Source of the DNA: JAGVVZ01 sp964372465 | GTDB taxonomy: Archaea > Aenigmatarchaeota > Aenigmatarchaeia > CG10238-14 | NCBI GenBank assembly: GCA_964372465.1 | Contig: CAYJRA010000035.1 | Location: forward strand, 1-5,143 | Length of the DNA: 5,143 nt | Reading direction: 5' to 3' | Shown here: piece after piece, positions 1 to 4,722 of the stretch | Position numbering within the stretch: the first letter of the stretch is position 1 | Layout: each line of letters opens with the position of its first letter | Notes under the pieces: generated by a model | What the model was told of the DNA's origin: nothing | Database searches by the model: none | Seen by the model: the letters and a program-made list of their open reading frames with translations, nothing else | Translations under genes and position numbers: made by a program

Positions 1-258
1 TTTCCTGAAGATAAAATAGTTTTTACAGGAAGTATCAACTATCATTTATTAGATCCAAAAACTAAAAAAGAAACTGTTGCCTTGCTTAAAACAGGTGATA
101 GAATACTCGTTCCACCAAATCATCCACATATGTTTGTAGGTGCAGAAGAACACTCAGCGTTTTTTGTAATCAAAACATCTGATTCAGAAAATTATAAAGC
201 AACTTATTACGAGCCTTACAGGCAAAAGGTGGATGAATTTTTGAAAAATAAAAATTAA
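1..258 (+). CDS. Cupin-fold sugar-isomerase-like protein, C-terminal part (5' end outside window)
   Basis: An open frame runs from base 1 to TAA at 256-258 and gives 85 residues with no start, so the gene begins upstream. The visible part fits the second half of a small cupin: TGD at residues 31-33, a proline turn, then NHPHMF at 40-45, which matches cupin motif 2 with its metal-binding His (H43). It ends in YYEPYRQKVDEF. The same layout, TGD then P then a closing PYRxxx segment, occurs in the full-length cupin at 3182-3634 (TEYLPYRSQI), so the two are probably paralogs. The closing segment also recalls the end of FdtA/WxcM-type dTDP-sugar isomerases. Unlike its paralog, this copy keeps the motif-2 His. 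It converges on the next gene with only 15 bp between stops. The cupin fold is fairly secure; the substrate is inferred from context. Confidence 0.72.
   Translation, partial: FPEDKIVFTGSINYHLLDPKTKKETVALLKTGDRILVPPNHPHMFVGAEEHSAFFVIKTSDSENYKATYYEPYRQKVDEFLKNKN
244..254 (-). terminator. Candidate T-rich archaeal terminator for the minus-strand gene
   Basis: Read on the minus strand, this stretch is T5-A-T5 and starts 20 bp past the stop of the 274-1341 gene. Archaeal RNA polymerase can terminate at U-rich tracts without a strong hairpin. It lies inside the last lysine/asparagine codons of the convergent cupin. Assignment rests on position and composition only. Confidence 0.4.
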
Positions 259-273
259 TCATCAGACTAAAAA

Positions 274-1341
274 TTATCCATAATCATATAATGCTGCGAG
301 ACCATCTATTCTACCTAATGTATTTGTTGGCCAATGTTTCAAAGCAGTTATCAGTTTTGGTGACACAAGTCTTCCATCAAAATCAGCTAATCTTTGATCC
401 AATTCAGTTCTCGATTGTCCAAGTATATCTTTTATATGGCCTTTATACTCTTGACCTCTTGACCATACAGTTGCCTCACCTGTAATTCTATTTATTCTGA
501 ATATATCTCGTCCAACAGGCACTGGATTACTACCTTTGATATTAAATTCTCCGTCATGTACCATGATAGAATCTTCTTCGCTCCCCAAATCAAATAAAGC
601 AAATGCATATGGTTCTAAACTGGACAAGTGGGGCAAGGATGCCAGACCACAATAGAACTCTGTACTTGATGGAAAAAAATCGTGTCTTACAATAATTTTA
701 TATGGTCTGTCTGGAAGCTCTATTCTAACATCAACCGGAGAAAGAGTAGAATAATTAACACCACAAATTTTGGCTGCATCTAATACTCTCTTTCTTATGC
801 TATGATTGTAACCAGAATATCTACCAGAAAGTTGAGGCACTATTAAAATTTTGCCTGCCTCCAAAATTAATTCTTCTTCTGTTTCACCAAAAATGAGGCC
901 CTGCAAATCATCTTCTTCAATAGTCGTAGTTCGACCAAAACACCCATCTAGTAAGCCAGGTGATGAGGGTGCATCTAAACCTCTTCTAGGAACAATCAAA
1001 TATTTACCAGTTATAAAGATAAGACCACCACTAAAACCTCTTAAAAACGAATATGTAGGACTACGATTATCATCAACATAAGTCAATAGAACTGTTCCTT
1101 TTCCACCATTTTTTCCCACAGCATCAAAACTTTCTATCTGTGTTCTTAGCCACTGTTCATTAGCAATTTTCTTTGCTAATCCAAAATCACTCATCCAATA
1201 TCTATGTCTAGGAGAACTCTCATCTGGTTTAAGTTCTGTTAACCCGTTATATCTAGATACATCTAACGGTATACCAACATCAAATACAATTGTTCTATAA
1301 GGACCTTCTATTTCTGCGAGAACATTATTAAAAACGTACAT
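274..1341 (-). CDS. Unrecognised 355-aa protein with a possible degenerate Nudix-like core
   Basis: I do not recognise this family. The frame is intact from ATG at 1341 to TAA at 274-276 and has no signal peptide or membrane segment, so it is probably cytoplasmic. Residues about 103-160 resemble a Nudix fold: a GG-strand (SGGLIFI, 104-110), KYLIVPRR (113-120), SPGLLDG (127-133), an acidic stretch, then GETEEELIL (152-160). The last segment lines up with the REUxEExGU half of a Nudix box and keeps Glu at 153, 156 and 157, but Gly replaces Arg and Ile replaces Gly, and the first half of the box (GGx5E) is not clear. If it is a Nudix relative, catalysis may be altered or lost. The 100 residues before and roughly 190 after this core match nothing I know. 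It diverges from the SDR gene, sharing a 49-bp spacer, and converges on the cupin. It is real by length and context; function is open. Confidence 0.8.
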   Translation of the reverse strand: MYVFNNVLAEIEGPYRTIVFDVGIPLDVSRYNGLTELKPDESSPRHRYWMSDFGLAKKIANEQWLRTQIESFDAVGKNGGKGTVLLTYVDDNRSPTYSFLRGFSGGLIFITGKYLIVPRRGLDAPSSPGLLDGCFGRTTTIEEDDLQGLIFGETEEELILEAGKILIVPQLSGRYSGYNHSIRKRVLDAAKICGVNYSTLSPVDVRIELPDRPYKIIVRHDFFPSSTEFYCGLASLPHLSSLEPYAFALFDLGSEEDSIMVHDGEFNIKGSNPVPVGRDIFRINRITGEATVWSRGQEYKGHIKDILGQSRTELDQRLADFDGRLVSPKLITALKHWPTNTLGRIDGLAALYDYG

Positions 1342-1356
1342 ATAAATCAGTTAAAA

Positions 1357-1371
1357 ATATATTTAAAAATA
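1357..1371. promoter_or_regulatory. Central TATA-like box in a divergent spacer, possibly serving both genes
   Basis: The 49-bp spacer between the ATG at 1341 (minus) and the ATG at 1391 (plus) contains one strong AT box with palindromic core TTTAAA at 1362-1367. Its centre is about 26 bp from the plus ATG and about 24 bp from the minus ATG, close to the usual archaeal TATA-to-start spacing. Both transcripts could therefore be leaderless and use the same or overlapping TBP sites. No start has been mapped; the assignment is from spacing and composition. Confidence 0.55.
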
Positions 1372-1390
1372 CAAATATTTGAGTGAAATT

Positions 1391-2398
1391 ATGGAATTAA
1401 AAGATCAAAACATTCTCGTCACTGGTGGTACGGGTTTTATAGGATCGCATTTGTGTAAAAGATTAGTTAAGCTGGGTGCAAATCTAACTATATTGGACAA
1501 TTCTTTCCGTTCAAGTAAAAGAAATATAGAATCTATTTTAGACAAAATAGAACTGGTAGAAGGAGATGTAAGAGATTTCACTGTAATTAAAAAAGCTACG
1601 AAAAATAAAGATATGGTTATTCATTTAGCAGCCATACAAGGCACAGCAAACTTTTATGATTATCCAGATTTGGTTTTAGATGTTGGTGTGACTGGAACTC
1701 TGAATATAGTCAAAGCGATGAATGAAAATAAAGTAAAATATCTCATGTTCGCTTCGTCATCTGAAGCTTATGCTACACCCCAATATTTCCCAACACCCGA
1801 AACTCATCCATTAGTTATACCAGATCCAAATAATCCAAGGTGGTCATATTCGTCAACTAAACTAATAGGAGAAATGCTTACAGTACATTTCGGAAAAAAG
1901 AAAGGGTTTGATTATACGATAATAAGACCGCATAATTTTTACGGCTCAAGAATGGGGTGGAAACACATAGTGCCAGAGTTCATCAAGAGAATAGTACTGA
2001 ATGAAGAATTCACGATACAGGGTGATGGCATGCAGACGAGAAGTTTCTGCTATATAGATGATGCAATAGATGAAATGATATTATGCTTAACAAGAGAAGA
2101 AGCAAGAAACCAAACTTTCAATTTAGGTAATCAAAAAGAATCTACTGTGAACGATATTGTAAAATATCTGGAAGGAATATGCGAAAGAAAGCTAAATCCA
2201 AAACATTTAGAACTGCCTACAGGAGGAACAACACGAAGGGTTCCTGATATGAGTAAATTCAATTCAATAATGGGATTCGAACCTAAAGTTGATATAAAGG
2301 AAGGTTTAAAGAGAACGTATGATTGGTATCAAAAAGAAATAGAATACTGGCAAGAAAATGCTAAACCAGAAGAATGGCCGTGGAAATTGAGGAAGTAA
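1391..2398 (+). CDS. NAD-dependent nucleotide-sugar epimerase/dehydratase (extended SDR)
   Basis: The 335-aa protein is a full-length extended short-chain dehydrogenase of the kind that epimerises, dehydrates or decarboxylates NDP-sugars using bound NAD. The N-terminal Rossmann motif is TGGTGFIG (11-18). It is followed by GDVRD (58-62), HLAA (78-81), the active-site strand SSSEAY (122-127) and YSSTK (153-157, the YxxxK pair), then RPHNFYG (179-185) and TRSFCYIDDAID (216-227) in the sugar-binding half. The SSSEAY segment and the NNPRWSYSSTK stretch recall UDP-glucuronate decarboxylases and the ArnA dehydrogenase domain more than GalE, but the substrate cannot be set. The tail is Trp-rich (310-331). 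ATG at 1391 is preferred over the in-frame TTG at 1379: it puts the Rossmann motif at the usual distance from the N-terminus and is about 26 bp from the TATA-like box. It is divergent from the minus gene and convergent with the Nudix gene. Confidence 0.93.
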   Translation: MELKDQNILVTGGTGFIGSHLCKRLVKLGANLTILDNSFRSSKRNIESILDKIELVEGDVRDFTVIKKATKNKDMVIHLAAIQGTANFYDYPDLVLDVGVTGTLNIVKAMNENKVKYLMFASSSEAYATPQYFPTPETHPLVIPDPNNPRWSYSSTKLIGEMLTVHFGKKKGFDYTIIRPHNFYGSRMGWKHIVPEFIKRIVLNEEFTIQGDGMQTRSFCYIDDAIDEMILCLTREEARNQTFNLGNQKESTVNDIVKYLEGICERKLNPKHLELPTGGTTRRVPDMSKFNSIMGFEPKVDIKEGLKRTYDWYQKEIEYWQENAKPEEWPWKLRK

Positions 2399-2407
2399 TT
2401 GTAATTT

Positions 2408-2425
2408 AAGAATGTCTCAATTCTT
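2408..2425. terminator. Inverted repeat between convergent genes, possible terminator
   Basis: AAGAAT (2408-2413) and ATTCTT (2420-2425) form a perfect 6-bp inverted repeat with a 6-nt loop. It lies in the 51-bp gap between the stops of the SDR and Nudix genes, where a two-way terminator would be expected. The stem is AT-rich and no long T tract follows directly, so support is weak. Confidence 0.3.
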
Positions 2426-2449
2426 CTCGAGATCATACCCGCAAATTGC

Positions 2450-3055
2450 TCATAATCTTTTGTTGAGCAACTTTTTTGTGTCGTCGATGACCTGTTTATG
2501 ATGATATGGAATAATTTCTGGCAATTCATTTTCGTTCATCTTAAAGAACCGTGCTTCCCTTTTATTATCTTTAAATAAGCTCCCGCCAACCGACCTAGCA
2601 AGATATGTGATGGAGATTGAATTTGTAAAAGCTTTTGGATTAAATGCTTGAAATCCCACTTTACGTGTCCAGCCAATTTTATCTATATCAGGATCGTCAT
2701 AAAGTTTAATTATACCATTAGGCAGGGTTTTATCTATCTCTATATTCAAACCTGTTTCTTGTTTTGCCTTTCTGACAATAGCCTTTTCTATTCTCTCATT
2801 ATATTTTATCCAGCCGCCTGGTATGTTCCACATTCCCACATTAGCACCGATATCTCTTGTTACAAGGACCACCGAATCGTTATGTTTGTTCACTATAACA
2901 ATATCCACACATAATCTCGGAACTAGTTTGAAAACAAGTTCATATAATTCATCTGGAAGAAAATTACGGAGGTTTTTTAAGTCATCATTTGTCAGATTGT
3001 CTAGAAATTTTTTTATTTGATCTAAATGTTTATAATCAACTTCTTTTTTCATCAT
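2450..3055 (-). CDS. Nudix hydrolase, GDP-mannose mannosyl hydrolase-like box
   Basis: The 201-aa protein has a helical, charged N-terminal extension of about 46 residues and then a Nudix domain. The strand DIVIV (51-55) and WNIPGGW (76-82) lead into the box: G81, E87 and R95 are correctly spaced, and it ends RKAKQETGL (95-103). The usual REUxEExGU half thus has Lys for Glu at 96 and Gln for Glu at 99, while E100 and G102 remain. GDP-mannose mannosyl hydrolases (Gmm/NudD) also alter this half-box and cleave the glycosyl carbon rather than the pyrophosphate, so an NDP-sugar glycosyl hydrolase is plausible beside an SDR and sugar cupins; this is inference. Start is ATG at 3055, with a second ATG directly after at 3052. 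The region about 26 bp upstream holds only a weak AT box (AATAGTTAA on the minus strand). It converges on the SDR and diverges from the cupin. Confidence 0.85.
   Translation of the reverse strand: MMKKEVDYKHLDQIKKFLDNLTNDDLKNLRNFLPDELYELVFKLVPRLCVDIVIVNKHNDSVVLVTRDIGANVGMWNIPGGWIKYNERIEKAIVRKAKQETGLNIEIDKTLPNGIIKLYDDPDIDKIGWTRKVGFQAFNPKAFTNSISITYLARSVGGSLFKDNKREARFFKMNENELPEIIPYHHKQVIDDTKKLLNKRL
2472..2477 (+). terminator. T6 tract downstream of the SDR gene
   Basis: A run of six T on the plus strand about 75 bp past the SDR stop, preceded by another T-rich patch at 2457-2461, could end the SDR transcript. It lies inside the 3' end of the opposing Nudix gene, where it encodes lysines, so it may have no transcriptional role. 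Confidence 0.25.
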
Positions 3056-3129
3056 AATCTAATTAGTAAAATGATCTTAACTATTTTCCCAAATGGGGGA
3101 TACTTACTAGCTCTAAGAAAGATGCATAA

Positions 3130-3146
3130 TTTCTATTTCATAGAAA
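3130..3146. promoter_or_regulatory. 17-bp palindrome upstream of the cupin TATA box, possible operator
   Basis: Arms TTTCTAT (3130-3136) and ATAGAAA (3140-3146) are perfect inverted repeats around a 3-bp centre. The site ends 6 bp before the TATA-like box at 3153-3160, overlapping or next to where TFB would bind. A dyad of this size and place suits a dimeric regulator. It lies in the divergent spacer between the Nudix and cupin genes, of which the rest (3056-3129) shows no clear gene. Confidence 0.4.
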
Positions 3147-3152
3147 GGTAAA

Positions 3153-3160
3153 TATTAAAA
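3153..3160 (+). promoter_or_regulatory. TATA-like box of the cupin gene
   Basis: TATTAAAA is centred about 25 bp before the ATG at 3182, which predicts a leaderless transcript. A GAGGA at 3166-3170 is 11 nt from the start, too far for a normal ribosome binding site. Confidence 0.5.
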
Positions 3161-3181
3161 TTTCAGAGGATAAATAAATTT

Positions 3182-3634
3182 ATGACAACAAATATTTCCT
3201 CATTAGTTCCTGATTTCGAAAGTTTACAACAGTTTGAATTGGATATAAGAGAACTTTCGATATACGCTAATGCAGACAGAAGAGGCCAAATAGTTGTTGT
3301 ATCATATCGTTACAATGGTAATAAAGCAGAACTTGGAACAGTAGAAACTTATAGAGAAAATGCCCTTAGAGGAGGACATTCACACGATGTTTTGACAAAA
3401 GGACTCGTCCTTTGGGGAGAGGTTCTACTTAAAAGAACTATTCCAGAAACGGGTAATGAGATAGAAGAAAGATATGAAACAGGTGACTTTTTTGAAATAC
3501 CTGGAGGATCGCCTTACTTGAAGAGGGGTATTGCTCCATTTTCTGTAATTTTTAGTCCAAAATTCGGACAAACACACAAACCCACAGAATATCTGCCATA
3601 CAGATCTCAGATAACTGCTTCTTTAAAAGAATAA
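3182..3634 (+). CDS. FdtA/WxcM-like cupin, putative NDP-sugar isomerase
   Basis: The complete 150-aa single-domain cupin fits the size of dTDP-4-keto-6-deoxyhexose 3,4-isomerases (FdtA/WxcM type). Family-like features are DRRGQIVVVSY (32-42, compare the DxRG start of FdtA), RGGHSHD (63-69, compare RGxHAHK) and TEYLPYRSQI (135-144). Cupin motif 1 keeps H66 and H68 but lacks the usual Glu. In motif 2, TGDFFEIPGGSPY (100-112), the expected His is Tyr112. The metal site is therefore incomplete; FdtA-like isomerases are thought to use His acid-base chemistry without a metal, so it need not be inactive. The truncated paralog at 1-258 keeps His at the matching place. It has its own TATA-like box and a palindrome upstream. 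The fold is secure; the reaction is inferred from motifs and neighbours. Confidence 0.82.
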   Translation: MTTNISSLVPDFESLQQFELDIRELSIYANADRRGQIVVVSYRYNGNKAELGTVETYRENALRGGHSHDVLTKGLVLWGEVLLKRTIPETGNEIEERYETGDFFEIPGGSPYLKRGIAPFSVIFSPKFGQTHKPTEYLPYRSQITASLKE

Positions 3635-3640
3635 ACCAAT

Positions 3641-3660
3641 CTTTATTTTAAATTTAAAAA
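3641..3660 (+). promoter_or_regulatory. T-rich tract, then TATA-like box for the TIM-barrel gene
   Basis: In the 48-bp gap, CTTTATTTTA (3641-3650) could terminate the cupin transcript. TTTAAAAA (3653-3660) is centred about 26 bp before the ATG at 3683 and could start a new leaderless one. The two genes therefore need not be cotranscribed. Confidence 0.45.
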
Positions 3661-3682
3661 AATTACATAAGTTAGTGATTCA

Positions 3683-4438
3683 ATGATTTTTCTAACTCCC
3701 GTGAGAGCTTTACTGAAAGATGATATAGAAATTAGAGAAAAAATAATGAAAGAGTTTTCTGATAGACTTGATTATGGTTCTGAAGTTGTGCTGTTAGGTG
3801 GACCATTAGGCGATTTGAAGAAATCTGAAGAGATTATTAAAAATTTAAAGAGTTATGCCAACAATGACTTTTTCCTGACAGTACACGCGCCAATTGAAAG
3901 AAGCGACTTTACAAAAAAACACACAGATCTAACAACGCAAGAAGGCCTGAAAACATTAAAGAAAGTTTTAGAACTGTCCAGAAAAATCAATGCGAAAATA
4001 GTGAATGTGCACACAGAAAATTTCCATTTGGGAAGAGAACTATTAGAAAAAGAAATCTCCGAAGAAAAAAGGAAAAAATTACAAGACAAAGTAAAGAAAA
4101 ACATAATCCAAGCAAAAAATTCAGTTAAATATGGCGGTATTGTCACAGTGGAAAATATGTCTTATCCTCTTATGGGAGATGATAAAAATTTTACATCTGT
4201 TGACAGTATGCCTTACGATCCTCTGATAAATACGGCCAATGATATAATTTCTTTTTCAGACATTCCTGAAATTGGAATATGCATTGACACATGCCATTAT
4301 GGAATAAACAAAAGAATTTTTAATGAAGCATATCGGCAGAAATTAACAAAACAACAATTAAAAAAACGCGGAATTCTTGGAGTTATATATGAAGATATTG
4401 AAACACAACCTAGCTTGGTAGAATTAGCAAAAAACTAG
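3683..4438 (+). CDS. Sugar-phosphate isomerase/epimerase TIM barrel, N-terminal frame of a split gene
   Basis: This 251-aa frame is the first three quarters of a xylose-isomerase-like TIM barrel (AP endonuclease 2/IolE-like superfamily), whose members isomerise or epimerise sugars and sugar phosphates with a divalent metal. Visible motifs are FLTVHAP (64-70), KIVNVHTENFH (105-115), TVENM (155-159, with E157 a likely metal ligand) and GICIDTCHYG (198-207, with D202 a likely ligand and H205 near it). It stops at TAG 4436-4438. The rest of the barrel continues in the -1 frame at 4435-4680, giving a joined protein of about 332 aa. Without that part the product lacks the last strands and two of the four expected metal ligands. 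The stop directly follows A_AAA_AAC at 4429-4435. The start fits a TATA-like box about 26 bp upstream. It could be programmed frameshifting, a pseudogene or a base-calling error. Confidence 0.85.
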   Translation: MIFLTPVRALLKDDIEIREKIMKEFSDRLDYGSEVVLLGGPLGDLKKSEEIIKNLKSYANNDFFLTVHAPIERSDFTKKHTDLTTQEGLKTLKKVLELSRKINAKIVNVHTENFHLGRELLEKEISEEKRKKLQDKVKKNIIQAKNSVKYGGIVTVENMSYPLMGDDKNFTSVDSMPYDPLINTANDIISFSDIPEIGICIDTCHYGINKRIFNEAYRQKLTKQQLKKRGILGVIYEDIETQPSLVELAKN

Positions 4439-4440
4439 GT
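4408..4440 (+). repeat. 6-bp inverted repeat enclosing the slippery site
   Basis: ACCTAG (4408-4413) and CTAGGT (4435-4440) are perfectly complementary. They enclose 21 nt that end in the A6 run, and the 3' arm contains the zero-frame TAG. A 6-bp stem with a loop this large is marginal and an elongating ribosome would open it, so its relevance to frameshifting is uncertain. Confidence 0.3.
4429..4435 (+). promoter_or_regulatory. Candidate -1 frameshift heptamer A_AAA_AAC directly before TAG
   Basis: In the frame that starts at 3683 the codons are GCA AAA AAC TAG, so the heptamer is in the exact register needed for tandem tRNA slippage. A -1 slip then reads CTA GGT AAC TCT and continues as LGNSLKYIHLSD, a natural TIM-barrel sequence. 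The -1 frame has a stop at 4411-4413, so the switch must lie within 4414-4438, and this is the only slippery site there. No strong stem starts 5-9 nt downstream; the nearest (AGGAAT 4476-4481 with GTTCCT 4486-4491) is about 40 nt away. A missing A in the run would look identical. Confidence 0.5.
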
Positions 4441-4446
4441 AACTCT

Positions 4447-4680
4447 TTGAAATATATTCACTTGTCTGACTATAAAGGAATTTGGGTTCCTAAAAAATCT
4501 TATTTTGTTGAAGGTCTGGTTCCAGAAGAAGGAGAATTCGAATTTGAAATCAGAGAACTTGTTAGATTTGCTTTCAAGAAAAAAATCCCGATCAATTTAG
4601 AAGTGAAAGATAAAGATTTAGAAAAATTAGAAGAAACAAAAAGAACATTAAACTATATTTCAAGAGTTTTAGAAGGTTGA
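4447..4680 (+). CDS. C-terminal frame of the split TIM-barrel isomerase
   Basis: This is the end of the gene that starts at 3683, in the -1 frame. That frame is readable from 4435 through a slip, or from TTG at 4447 if it were started separately. It encodes KYIHLSD (H260 and D263 of the joined protein; the His is a likely metal ligand), VPEEGEFEF (the conserved turn after that strand) and INLEVKD with E307, the expected last ligand. Alone, 77 residues with the final barrel strands cannot fold as an enzyme. An AGGT at 4437-4440, overlapping the upstream stop and 6 nt before TTG, could support weak reinitiation, but a free fragment makes little biochemical sense. It ends in TGA at 4678-4680. 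Confidence 0.7.
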   Translation: MKYIHLSDYKGIWVPKKSYFVEGLVPEEGEFEFEIRELVRFAFKKKIPINLEVKDKDLEKLEETKRTLNYISRVLEG

Positions 4681-4691
4681 TATTAAACGCA

Positions 4692-4698
4692 TTTAAAT
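4692..4698 (+). promoter_or_regulatory. TATA-like box of the monophosphatase gene
   Basis: TTTAAAT is centred about 28 bp before the ATG at 4723, in the 42-bp gap after the TIM-barrel gene. A pyrimidine-rich stretch (4699-4715) follows and no Shine-Dalgarno is seen, again suggesting a leaderless or near-leaderless transcript. Confidence 0.5.
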
Positions 4699-4722
4699 CT
4701 CTTCTGTTGCTTTCTTAATAAC

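Noticed and set aside
851..1081. Plus-strand frame inside the 355-aa minus gene, and other shadow frames at 291-485, 2329-2529, 2648-3020, 3853-4146 and 4821-5012
   Set aside because: They lie opposite or inside better-supported genes, show low-complexity or random composition, and have no recognisable domain.
1379..1390. TTG at 1379 as the SDR start, giving four extra residues
   Set aside because: ATG at 1391 gives a normal N-terminus for the Rossmann motif and the expected spacing to the TATA-like box. A weak GAGTG at 1381-1385 also favours 1391.
2425..2432. TCTCGAGA palindrome between the convergent genes
   Set aside because: Eight bp with no loop cannot form a hairpin and has no promoter next to it; likely chance.
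3084..3099. TTTCCC/GGGGGA pairing near the Nudix start
   Set aside because: Only three Watson-Crick G-C pairs plus G-U wobbles; no T tract or conserved context, so it is not called as a terminator or regulator.
3913..3919. A_AAA_AAA run in register as a second recoding site (also 4360-4366)
   Set aside because: The protein continues in the original frame with family motifs after both runs, so no shift is needed. They do show that slippery runs arise by composition alone here.
4447..4680. C-terminal frame as an independent small gene
   Set aside because: Its sequence is the final strands of the same TIM barrel with the expected metal ligands. The only start is a TTG and the frame is continuous upstream to 4414, so it reads as the rest of the split gene.
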